Notes under the pieces: model-generated
The model's database searches: none
Told to the model about the DNA's origin: nothing
Seen by the model: the letters and a program-made list of their open reading frames with translations, nothing else
Program-made: the position numbers and the translations under genes
Assembly: GCA_013823135.1 (NCBI GenBank)
Contig: PNLP01000008.1
Location: 124,001 to 188,000, forward strand
Direction: 5' to 3'
Length of the DNA stretch: 64,000 nucleotides
Source of the DNA: Planctomycetaceae bacterium
Lineage (GTDB): Bacteria; Planctomycetota; Planctomycetia; Gemmatales; Gemmataceae
Shown: piece by piece, positions 9,407 to 17,118 of the stretch
How positions within the stretch are numbered: the stretch's first letter is position 1
Layout: each line of letters starts with the position of its first letter

Positions 9407-9572
9407 ACGAGGCGATTGACGGTGAGTGTAGAGCGAGTGTGCAACTGGGGCGTGTTTCGACTGTTGTGGTTTTACTATCTACTTCCTCAAGAGATGAGTC
9501 AACAACGTTCCATGCGGTTTTGCTTCGACCCCGATTGGGCCGAAGCTTCGTATGAGAATCGCGCACCATTCG

Positions 9573-10673
9573 CTATTTCGTACTCCTTGGCATGATTGGT
9601 TGTGGTGGCGTCACTCCGAACTTCACCGCGTAAGTTTGGAGTGATTCCATGATTCCAGGGTAGAGCGCGACGCCCTCGGCCAGGGCTCGCCGCTTGCGAT
9701 CGAGCCCACGCTGACCGGGCAAGCGAACGGCATCGACCCCCGGAAGCGGTGGGGTTTCGCGGCAAGCACCAGCAAGCCAACCCGTCTCGCGTTGAAACGC
9801 CACAGCCCCGCCGAATGCCGCGGGGTCGAGTACCTGCACAAAGACCGAAGCACCCAGACCTGTTGGTGACTCTGCACGTCCATAGCCGCTCAAACCCTGC
9901 GTCAACGCCTCGACCATCAACGCAAGGCCAAACCCCTTGTGACCGTGATCCATTCCCCCAACTGGCAATAGCGCGCCGGGCGACTCACCAACGAGAGCGG
10001 TTGGATCATCTGTGGGCACTCCAGAATCATCCACCGCCCACTCGCCAGGAAAGCGTTTCCCCTCTCGCCGAAGGCGGCCCGCCATACCGTTCGTGGTGAT
10101 CGATGCGCTGATGTCGATCAGTATGGGATCGCCGTCGGTGGGGATGCCAACTGCGAGCGGGTTCGGCGTGAACACGGCCTTGCGACCACCAAACGGAGCA
10201 ACACTTGCCGCTGCTGGGTCCGAACTGGCAATCGTGACCATGAAACCGCGATCAGTCGCACGTTGGAGGAAGACCGCAAGGCAGCCGATGTGATGGCTCT
10301 TGCGGATCGCCACCGTCCCGACGCCGAGCACCGCAGCGCGTTCCACAGCCAGATCGACCGCACGGGTGGCAAGCCAGATGCCGGGCAACCGCCGACCATC
10401 CCAGGTCACGGTCGCCCCACGGTCGGCAACCACCTCCGGTTCGCCGCGCGCGAGCATTCCACCGGTTTCCAGTTCACTGAGATAGACGGAAGCCAACTGA
10501 AGGCCGTGCGTTGTATGGCCCAACAAGTCGGCCTCAACCAACCCTTTGGCAATCGCCTGAGGCTTGTCGCCATCGCATCCCGCAACAGCAAACAGAGCCG
10601 CCGCATAGTCGATCATCGCTGCGACGGAATAACGGATATCTTCAGTGGCATTCGACATCGACAAGCGTCCCAT
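9573..10673 (-). CDS. Ldh family (malate/L-lactate type) oxidoreductase
   Basis: The 366-residue protein has the sequence pattern of the Ldh2/MDH2/YlbC NAD(P)-dependent dehydrogenases, which have an atypical fold distinct from the classical Rossmann-type LDH/MDH. Supporting segments are DLLGHTTHGLQLASVYL near residue 48, a KSHHIGCLAVFLQRA stretch, APFGGRKAVFTPNPLAVGIP, and the glycine-rich GGMDHGHKGFGLALMVEAL. Members reduce 2-oxo acids such as pyruvate, oxaloacetate, ureidoglycolate products or 2,3-diketogulonate, so the substrate cannot be set from sequence. Two in-frame ATGs (10673 and 10658) are possible; neither has a strong ribosome-binding site. The HAD phosphatase gene lies 64 bases upstream on the same strand, so the two may share a transcript. 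Confidence 0.88.
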   Translation of the reverse strand: MGRLSMSNATEDIRYSVAAMIDYAAALFAVAGCDGDKPQAIAKGLVEADLLGHTTHGLQLASVYLSELETGGMLARGEPEVVADRGATVTWDGRRLPGIWLATRAVDLAVERAAVLGVGTVAIRKSHHIGCLAVFLQRATDRGFMVTIASSDPAAASVAPFGGRKAVFTPNPLAVGIPTDGDPILIDISASITTNGMAGRLRREGKRFPGEWAVDDSGVPTDDPTALVGESPGALLPVGGMDHGHKGFGLALMVEALTQGLSGYGRAESPTGLGASVFVQVLDPAAFGGAVAFQRETGWLAGACRETPPLPGVDAVRLPGQRGLDRKRRALAEGVALYPGIMESLQTYAVKFGVTPPQPIMPRSTK

Positions 10674-10737
10674 TTGAAGGGGTTATCAACCACTACTACT
10701 TTGGATTGGAGTTCGACACGCCGCAACTCGGGTGGAA

Positions 10738-11412
10738 TCACTTCCCACGAACCAGTGCGGCGATCTGCGATACGGTCACGGCGTCGAGCGACTCAACGAC
10801 CAGATCGGCCCCAGCTTCACACAATTTCTCAGCAGAGTGATGCCCAACGAACGTCACCGCAACGCACCGCATTCCGCCGGCTTTCGCGGCTTCCACTCCC
10901 GCGACAGCGTCCTCGAACACAACGCACTGTTCGGGTCGACTCCCCAGTTTCGTGGCTGCGGTCAAGAACACTTCGGGGTCGGGTTTGCCTCGTCGTACAT
11001 CATCACCTGTCACGACTGCACCGAAGAAGCGTCGAATGTTTGTCAGTCCGAGGAGCAAGTCGAGATTCCCAGTTGGTGCTGACGAGCCGACCGCTTGCAA
11101 AAATCCTGCAGCTTCGAATCCTGCCAGTAGAGCGGCCACACCGGGCAAAAGCATCGTCCCTTGCTCCCGTACCGATGCCCGGTAGAGATCTTCTTTGCGC
11201 TCACCAAGCACGCGGCACTGCTCGTCGTCAGCAAGTGGGAAAAACAACTGCCGAAGGATTTCTGGGTTCCGCATCCCGAATGTGGCTGCGAAGTCCGCTC
11301 GTGTAAATGGTTGGTTCAGTTCAGTCGCTAACCTCGCCCACGCGCGAAAATGCTGCTCCGCCGTATCGACCAGCGTGCCATCAACATCCCAGATGATCGC
11401 GGGAGTATCCAT
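10738..11412 (-). CDS. HAD superfamily phosphatase, beta-phosphoglucomutase-like
   Basis: The 224-residue cytoplasmic protein has the HAD motif I DVDGT at residues 9-13 (nucleophile Asp9, acid/base Asp11), a helical cap domain (about 15-85), motif II VGSSAPT, and motifs III/IV GKPDPEVFL and VFEDAVAGVEAAKAGG. The VFEDAVAGVEAA signature is typical of the beta-phosphoglucomutase and phosphoglycolate phosphatase branch. The reaction would be phosphate-ester hydrolysis or phosphosugar mutation; the exact substrate is unknown. It lies just upstream of the Ldh-type gene in the same direction. Confidence 0.88.
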   Translation of the reverse strand: MDTPAIIWDVDGTLVDTAEQHFRAWARLATELNQPFTRADFAATFGMRNPEILRQLFFPLADDEQCRVLGERKEDLYRASVREQGTMLLPGVAALLAGFEAAGFLQAVGSSAPTGNLDLLLGLTNIRRFFGAVVTGDDVRRGKPDPEVFLTAATKLGSRPEQCVVFEDAVAGVEAAKAGGMRCVAVTFVGHHSAEKLCEAGADLVVESLDAVTVSQIAALVRGK

Positions 11413-11590
11413 TGAGCCTTTGTACGCTCCCAGGTTCTCCGAACAGAGTGGCGAAGCGTAACGGTGTGAAAATCGCGTGAAGGTTGTGAGCTACGGCACG
11501 AACACCTGGGGGTGACGATTCCACACGCTGTTGCGATCATAGTGAACGTCCGGTAGTGTGGTGTGCGCTTCCCCTTCAAGGAGATCACAG

Positions 11591-13213
11591 ATGCGAATGA
11601 GATTATGGACGATTGCAGCGCTCTTGGTTCTACCTGCGACAGCAACCGCGGCCGACCCACCGATTGTGTTTCAAACTCAACCCGTCGGCCGGATTCTCGG
11701 CGACGTGCGGGCCGTGATCAAAATGGTCGGCGGCGAAGCGGCCGTCACCGGGTTCACAGACGGCCTCAAGGAGAAGCTCGGAGACAAAGGGTTCGATGGT
11801 CTGGACCTGGACCGTCCGATCCTGGGATATGTCACCCTCGCCGAGAAACTCGAAGAATCCGTCGGCGTGATCGTCATCCCTGTAACGGGCGAAAAGGAAT
11901 TCCTCGCTCTCATCGAGAGAGTGGGCGGGGAGAAACTCAAGGCCGGGGATAACGGCATCTACGACATCCCAACGATGGACGAGGGCGTGAAGGTTCAGAT
12001 GCGGTTCGAGGCGAGAAATGTCTACATCGCCATCGGCAAGGCACCCACGGCAGCACTCGACCCCAAATCCCTCGTTGCCCCAGCAAAACTTCACGACCCC
12101 GCCGAGAAGGCGCTGGCGTCGGTGAAGGTGTACTTCGATCGGATGCCAAAAGAGCTTCGCAACCAGATTGGAGCCGCGTTGGGTGAACTCAAGAACCAAC
12201 TCAAGGAGTTGAAGCTCCCAGCTGATGCGAGTGAACCAGCCCGAAAGGCCGTTGATGAGTTGATCAAACTCGGTACCCGATACACCGACATGCTTCAAGA
12301 TGCGGAATCGGCTGGGGCCAAGGTCATCCTCGACGTGAACACCGGAGAAGCTGCCATCGAGGTCGCGCTTGCGGGCAAGGCAGGCACTCCTCTTGCAAAG
12401 GTCATCGCCGAACGCCAGCCGAGCACCAACAAGTTCGCTGGACTCATCACTCCGGATACAGTTGCAGGCATGAAACTGCAACTGCCGTTCTTCGCCAAGG
12501 AAATCCAGAGCGCTGCGGTCATTGGTCTGGAAGCCGGACAGAAGCAACTGGCGGAGGCGGCACCTGCCGAGTTCAAGCCACTCATTGAGGAAGTGTTCAA
12601 GGGACTCGTCCGAACGGTGAACGACGGCGAGGTCGATCTCGCGATCTCGTTCCGTGGGCCAGACAAGGACGGGTTGTACACCGTTGTCGGTGCGGTTGCG
12701 TTTGAAGACTCTTCGGGGATCGAAAAAGAACTCCGGGCGTTGTTCAAGAAAGAACTTCCCCCGATGTATCGCGGTATCTTTAACCTGGATGTCGCCACGG
12801 TTGACAAGACGAACATTCACCAGGCCAAGGTCGGCGGATTCCTGCCACCCGAGGCCCAAAAGATTTTTGGTGAAGAAGCATCGTTGACCTTCGCGTTCGC
12901 ACCGAAGGGAATCTACATCGCGTTCGGCCCTGATGCAGTGAACACGATGAAGGCTGCCTTGGCCGTCAAGAAGGCCCCTTCCCCACCCTTCGAGATCGTC
13001 ATCAACCCCTCGAAGGTCGCGAAGTTGATCTCAGACCTCGGGCAAGAAGTTCCGAAGGGCTTCGGCACGCAGGACAAGGTTGTCTCCGTGGTGGCCCTTT
13101 CGATCGAAGGCGGCAAGGAACTCCGCATCAAGTTGGGTACTAACCTGAAGTGGATCGAGGGTGCTGGCGGGGCTTTGTTGCCGGGCGGAGCCAAGCCGCC
13201 CGTTAAGGATTGA
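11591..13213 (+). CDS. Large secreted protein of a planctomycete paralogous family (copy 1), function unknown
   Basis: The product has 540 residues. The ATG at 11591, with AGGAG nine bases upstream, gives a clean signal peptide (MRMRLWTIAALLVLPATATA). The mature protein is charged and regular, with alternating helices and strands and no membrane segments, cysteine clusters or metal motifs. It shares layout and local sequence with the protein encoded at 41689-43317: an early GLDLDRPILGYVTL versus [14 protein letters not shown] segment, a NVYIAIGKA versus YVYIGRSVK segment, and similar C-terminal blocks. The two are paralogues. I recognise no catalytic motif; a DUF3352-like link is possible but unproven. 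A periplasmic location is inferred from the signal peptide. Confidence 0.75.
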   Translation: MRMRLWTIAALLVLPATATAADPPIVFQTQPVGRILGDVRAVIKMVGGEAAVTGFTDGLKEKLGDKGFDGLDLDRPILGYVTLAEKLEESVGVIVIPVTGEKEFLALIERVGGEKLKAGDNGIYDIPTMDEGVKVQMRFEARNVYIAIGKAPTAALDPKSLVAPAKLHDPAEKALASVKVYFDRMPKELRNQIGAALGELKNQLKELKLPADASEPARKAVDELIKLGTRYTDMLQDAESAGAKVILDVNTGEAAIEVALAGKAGTPLAKVIAERQPSTNKFAGLITPDTVAGMKLQLPFFAKEIQSAAVIGLEAGQKQLAEAAPAEFKPLIEEVFKGLVRTVNDGEVDLAISFRGPDKDGLYTVVGAVAFEDSSGIEKELRALFKKELPPMYRGIFNLDVATVDKTNIHQAKVGGFLPPEAQKIFGEEASLTFAFAPKGIYIAFGPDAVNTMKAALAVKKAPSPPFEIVINPSKVAKLISDLGQEVPKGFGTQDKVVSVVALSIEGGKELRIKLGTNLKWIEGAGGALLPGGAKPPVKD

Positions 13214-13234
13214 CGCAATGCCAACAGACATGGG

Positions 13235-14305
13235 TTAGTCTTTGACAATCTTCAAAACCCGACCTCCGCTGGCATCGGAAATGTACAGTTCGCCGGTCTT
13301 CGGGTGCGCGATCACGCCGTGTGGCTGATTGAACTCAGCCTTCAAGGGATCGCCACCCACGCCGGCGGAACCTTTCTTCCCTGTACCGGCGATAGCCGTC
13401 AAAGTCTCATCCTTGGGACTATAACGAACGATCCGATGGTTCTCGGTGTCGGCGATCAGAACCGAGCCATCGCGGTCGATCGAGAGGTGCTTGGGGCCGT
13501 TCATCGCGGCCTCAAGAGCTTTCCCCATCCCCATCCCAGCCTTACCCGTTCCTGCCACGGTCCGAATCACTCCCTTTGCATCGACAACACGCAAGGCGTT
13601 GCCACCGCGTTCCAGAACCCACAGGTTCCCGTCTTTGTCCACAGCGTGGGCTCGCGGGTCGGCCAGAGGTTGTTTCGTCGCTGCCTCGCCATCTTTGGGA
13701 ACGCCACGCTGACCGTTCCCGGCAACCGTGGTAACGATCCCGGTTTTCATGTCCACCTTGCGGATGCGGCGATTGTCGAGATCGGTGATGAACAGGTTCT
13801 TTTTCTCGGGGTCAAAGCTCACACAGAACACCCCACTGAACTTGGCCTTATCAGCGGGGCCATCGTCGCCAGAGAAGCCCTTCTCTCCTGTACCCGCAAA
13901 AGCTGTCACCTTGTCTGCTTTGGGGTCATACTTCCGAACGCAGTTATTCCAGGTATCCGCGAGGTAGACGCAATTGTCAGCGCCAACTGCCAGGCTGTGC
14001 ATCCCGTTGAAGGTGGCCTTGGAGCCAGGACCGCCGTCACCAGCGTGGCCCTTCACGCCTGCGGTTCCGGCGAGGGTCGTCAGTTCGCCCTTGGCGTTGA
14101 TCGTTCGTAGCCGTTCGCCTTTCACCATCTCGACGATGAAGATCTCATCGTGAATGAAGTCGACGCCAAACGGTTGAATGAGCTTGGCTTTCGTGGCTTC
14201 GGTTCCATCGGCCCCGTCGCCACCGCCAGCGACGAGAACGAGTTTGTCCGCATTTGCCACGGATGGCAGGGCAGCAAGCAAGAAGAGGATCGCTAGCTGA
14301 CGCAT
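13235..14305 (-). CDS. Secreted NHL-repeat beta-propeller protein
   Basis: The product has 356 residues from the ATG at 14305, chosen for its AAGGAAG ribosome-binding site and the signal peptide that follows (MRQLAILFLLAALPSVANA). At least five or six NHL repeats are visible, alternating LAGTAGVKGHAGDGGP, FAGTGEKGFSGDDGP, VAGNGQRGVPKDGEA and IAGTGKKGSAGVGGDP turns with VYLADTWNNCVRKY and LFITDLDNRRIRKV strands. NHL propellers bind proteins or ligands and are mostly non-catalytic; here it acts outside the cytoplasm. It converges with the large secreted protein gene (21-base gap) and diverges from the antiporter gene. Confidence 0.9.
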   Translation of the reverse strand: MRQLAILFLLAALPSVANADKLVLVAGGGDGADGTEATKAKLIQPFGVDFIHDEIFIVEMVKGERLRTINAKGELTTLAGTAGVKGHAGDGGPGSKATFNGMHSLAVGADNCVYLADTWNNCVRKYDPKADKVTAFAGTGEKGFSGDDGPADKAKFSGVFCVSFDPEKKNLFITDLDNRRIRKVDMKTGIVTTVAGNGQRGVPKDGEAATKQPLADPRAHAVDKDGNLWVLERGGNALRVVDAKGVIRTVAGTGKAGMGMGKALEAAMNGPKHLSIDRDGSVLIADTENHRIVRYSPKDETLTAIAGTGKKGSAGVGGDPLKAEFNQPHGVIAHPKTGELYISDASGGRVLKIVKD

Positions 14306-14408
14306 GTTGACTTCCTTTGGGTGGGTGTGGAGCGAGAGCAGACGGTGTAGGACGATCCCGTCTCTGCAGGTATGTTTAGCAGTCCGAAGCGTCATGAGGG
14401 AGTGAACC

Positions 14409-15722
14409 GTGTTCCACCCAGTCGAGTTGCTGCTCTCGCTCTTGGGGGTTGCCGTCGCCATCGGCGTGTTAGCACGCTACATCGGTGTACCATATCCGAT
14501 CCTCCTCACAGTCGGAGGGTTGCTACTCGGGCTCCAACCCTGGACGCCTCCCCTTACTATCGACCCACAAGTCGTTTTTTTGCTATTCCTTCCCCCGTTG
14601 CTTTATGGCGCAGCGTATCGAACTGAGTGGCCGGATTTTCGGGGTCAACTACGGGCGATCACTCTGCTTGCCGTGGGGCTTGTTCTCTTCACCACGGTCC
14701 TGGTCGCGGCAGCCGCTCACTACTGGTTCGGAATGCCCTGGGCGGCGGCGTTCATCCTCGGAGCGATCGTGTCCCCACCGGATGCTGTCGCTGCGATGGC
14801 CATTACAGAAAAGATCCGCGTGCCAAAAACCATCACGATCATTCTCGAGGGTGAGAGTCTTGTGAACGATGCATCCGCACTGGTCGCACTTCGATTGGCG
14901 GTCGGAGCGCTTGGTGCTGGTGCATTTTCGTTGTCAGATGCCGGGATGCAATTCGCTGTGGTGAGTGTGGGAGGAATCGGCATCGGCCTGATCGGCGGTT
15001 GGCTCATCGTTCGTTTACATTCGTGGCTCGATCGACACCAACTCGCGGACAACAAGCTGACAATCACGATCACTTTGCTTTCGCCTTACGCGGTTTGCTT
15101 GCCGGCTGAACATTTGCATGTTTCGGGCGTGTTAGCCGCAGTGACGGCGGGTCTCTGGGTCGGCACACGATGCGAGCAAATCTTTTCGTGTGAGTTCTAC
15201 CAGGAAGCTCGCGCGGTCTGGGAGTGGGTTGAGTTTCTGTTGAACAGCCTCATATTCATCTTGATCGGTCTTGCCATCCGCCCTGTGCTCGAGAGCATCG
15301 ACGGACATCACAGCTTCGATGAGGTGGCGCTGGCGACGGCCACAATCTCCGCAGTGGTGATCTTCACGCGATTGGTTTGGATGTATCCTGCGGCGTACAT
15401 CCCGCGTTGGTTGGATCGGCGGTTTCTTAGTTCACATGATGCTTATCCACCGTGGCGTTCCGTAACCGTAGTAGGGTGGACAGGGATGCGCGGAGTCGTG
15501 TCGCTTGCGGCTGCTCTCGCTCTTCCCCGAACCTGCGTGAATGGATCGCCATTCCCTGAACGCGAGATGATTCAGTTCCTGACGTTTGGCGTTATCTTCG
15601 TAACTCTCGTCGGCCAGGGGTTGACGCTCCCACTCGTAATCCGTGTCCTTGGTGTCACGGCACCACAGGAAGCTGACCCGGACGCGAGAAACGAGCATGA
15701 CAACCCGCACTGTGCCGGGTAA
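14409..15722 (+). CDS. CPA1-type Na+/H+ antiporter
   Basis: The 437-residue integral membrane protein has about 12 hydrophobic segments. The family signatures are ILGAIVSPPDAVAAMAI (about residues 117-133), carrying the proline-kinked conserved Asp, and GESLVNDASALV, the characteristic CPA1 motif around the exchange site. A late GWTGMRGVVSLAAALALP motif is also typical. It would exchange Na+ or K+ for protons across the cytoplasmic membrane. The start is a GTG, with GAGGGAG upstream. The C-terminus is short and hydrophilic, without a TrkA-type regulatory domain. A small secreted protein gene follows 35 bases later and may be co-transcribed. Confidence 0.92.
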   Translation: MFHPVELLLSLLGVAVAIGVLARYIGVPYPILLTVGGLLLGLQPWTPPLTIDPQVVFLLFLPPLLYGAAYRTEWPDFRGQLRAITLLAVGLVLFTTVLVAAAAHYWFGMPWAAAFILGAIVSPPDAVAAMAITEKIRVPKTITIILEGESLVNDASALVALRLAVGALGAGAFSLSDAGMQFAVVSVGGIGIGLIGGWLIVRLHSWLDRHQLADNKLTITITLLSPYAVCLPAEHLHVSGVLAAVTAGLWVGTRCEQIFSCEFYQEARAVWEWVEFLLNSLIFILIGLAIRPVLESIDGHHSFDEVALATATISAVVIFTRLVWMYPAAYIPRWLDRRFLSSHDAYPPWRSVTVVGWTGMRGVVSLAAALALPRTCVNGSPFPEREMIQFLTFGVIFVTLVGQGLTLPLVIRVLGVTAPQEADPDARNEHDNPHCAG

Positions 15723-15757
15723 CGTGATGCGATTCCAGTTCCATTCGGAGAAATGCA

Positions 15758-16171
15758 ATGCGTGTTGTTTTGGGATGTGCCACCGTGATGGCGCTGGCAT
15801 GCGGAGCGACTTTCGCAGGCCAGGCGAAGCTTGACGGCAAGCTGCTCGGTGGGAAATGGGAGCCCGTTCCGGAAAAGGCGACCGACAAGGATAAGAAAGA
15901 CAAACCGGCGGCTGGCCCTGCCATCGTCGTCGAGTTCACGCCAGATGCAAAAGTGGCTTCCGAGGGCAAAATGACCCTGACCGTGACGGACGCAGGAAAG
16001 GATTTGCGTGTCGAAGGGAAATACAAGTTGGAGGCGAACAAACTCCTGGTTGAAATGAAAATGGGAGACAAGGATGTCAAGGAAACCCTCACGATCAAAA
16101 AGTTGAACGAAACGGAGTTGGTCACGGAAGATTCGAAGCAGAAGACCGAGACCCTGCGCCGGAAGAAATGA
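15758..16171 (+). CDS. Small secreted TIGR03066-type protein
   Basis: The 137-residue protein has a signal peptide (about residues 1-20, ending TFAGQ) and a mature domain with a KLLGGKWEPV opening, a VVEFTPDAKV strand, a KYKLEANKLLVEMK stretch and a Lys-rich tail (ETLRRKK). The pattern matches the Gemmata paralogous families TIGR03066/TIGR03067, thought to have a lipocalin-like fold of unknown role. CGGAG precedes the ATG. It follows the antiporter gene closely on the same strand. No catalytic residues are recognised. Confidence 0.75.
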   Translation: MRVVLGCATVMALACGATFAGQAKLDGKLLGGKWEPVPEKATDKDKKDKPAAGPAIVVEFTPDAKVASEGKMTLTVTDAGKDLRVEGKYKLEANKLLVEMKMGDKDVKETLTIKKLNETELVTEDSKQKTETLRRKK

Positions 16172-16466
16172 CTCGATTCGCCATCTGTGAGAGAAAGAAG
16201 GTTGGAAGAAAACCATTGACCATTGCCACCGTGGCGCTTTAACTATCTATGCCTGCCTTCTCTCGCTCCACGGTGATTCGCAACACCCAACGAACCTTTT
16301 CCCGGAAGGCGTGAATAGTTCGGAATGCCGAACCGTCTCCGTTGTGGGCGGCGTATCAGATTCGCTGCCCCTCGTTCGTGAATCCCGTGGTACGAGTGGT
16401 TTTCTTTTCCTGGGCTCTCGCCGCTGACGGAACTGGTCCGGACGCGGCTCAACGTAGGAGTGCATC

Positions 16467-17015
16467 ATGCGTCTGTTCCGCAACATCGCTTTGGCTCTCG
16501 TCGTCGCTCTGCTCGCGACCCCAGTCGTCAACGCCGACGACCTGAAGTCCGGCCCTGGCGAAAAGATCGCCGGAGCTTTCCAGGTGAAGGCAATCACCGG
16601 TGAGAAGAAAGACAGCACCCTTTGCTACATCTGCAAGTTCGGCGCTGAAGAACGTCCTGCAGTCGTTCTGATCTTCACGCAGAAGGCTGACGAAAACCTT
16701 GCCACCCTGGTCAAGGCTGTTGATGAAGTGCAGAAGAACAACGCCAAGCTCGGCACGGTCGTTGTCGGCGTCAGCGGCGTCGAAGCAGCTGACTTCAACA
16801 AACTCCAGGAAACCCACAAGCTCATCACCCCGCTGACCGTCGCTGAAGACAAGGACGGCCCGGCGAAGTACAAGCTGAACAAGGACGCCGCAGTCACTGT
16901 TCTCGTGTACAAGAAGGGTGGTGCTATCAGCAAGACCTTCGCGTTCAAGGACACAAAGGCTGCTGCTGAGAAGGCCAAGGACGTCGCCACCGCCGCCACC
17001 GACGTCGTGAAGTGA
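16467..17015 (+). CDS. Secreted thioredoxin-fold protein with a CxxC motif
   Basis: The 182-residue protein starts behind AGGAG and has a clear signal peptide (MRLFRNIALALVVALLATP...NA). The mature part begins GEKIAGAFQVKAITGEKK, like the entry strand of redoxin domains, and has a CYIC motif near residues 52-55, a PAVVLIFTQK strand and a VTVLVYKKGG strand. That order suits a peroxiredoxin/thioredoxin-like fold acting outside the cytoplasm. The CYIC pair lies before the strand that usually precedes the active site, so it may be structural or metal-binding rather than a standard redox site. The C-terminus is a Lys/Ala-rich helix. A long hairpin and a diheme protein gene follow. Confidence 0.7.
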   Translation: MRLFRNIALALVVALLATPVVNADDLKSGPGEKIAGAFQVKAITGEKKDSTLCYICKFGAEERPAVVLIFTQKADENLATLVKAVDEVQKNNAKLGTVVVGVSGVEAADFNKLQETHKLITPLTVAEDKDGPAKYKLNKDAAVTVLVYKKGGAISKTFAFKDTKAAAEKAKDVATAATDVVK

Positions 17016-17038
17016 CTTGAAGAGTTGGTGAACGGTTG

Positions 17039-17113
17039 AACCCTCGTTCCGTGTAGCTGCGACGCAAGGCGGAACGCTCCGCTTCGCGTCGCGGCTAAAC
17101 TGGAACGAGGGTT
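17039..17113 (+). promoter_or_regulatory. Long composite hairpin overlapping the ribosome-binding site of the downstream gene
   Basis: The outer arms are a perfect 12-base pair (AACCCTCGTTCC at 17039-17050, GGAACGAGGGTT at 17102-17113). Inner arms TAGCTGCGACGC (17054-17065) and GCGTCGCGGCTA (17086-17097) pair at 11 of 12 positions plus one G-U. A small extra stem closes the loop. The 3' outer arm contains GAGGG, the only ribosome-binding sequence of the ATG at 17119, so folding would hide it. The following TTTTCT also allows a terminator or attenuator role for the upstream gene. Confidence 0.65.
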
Positions 17114-17118
17114 TTCTG

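Noticed and set aside
11630..12859. A 409-codon minus-strand frame opposite the 540-residue secreted protein gene
   Set aside because: The plus-strand frame has a signal peptide, a ribosome-binding site and a paralogue; the antisense frame has none of these.
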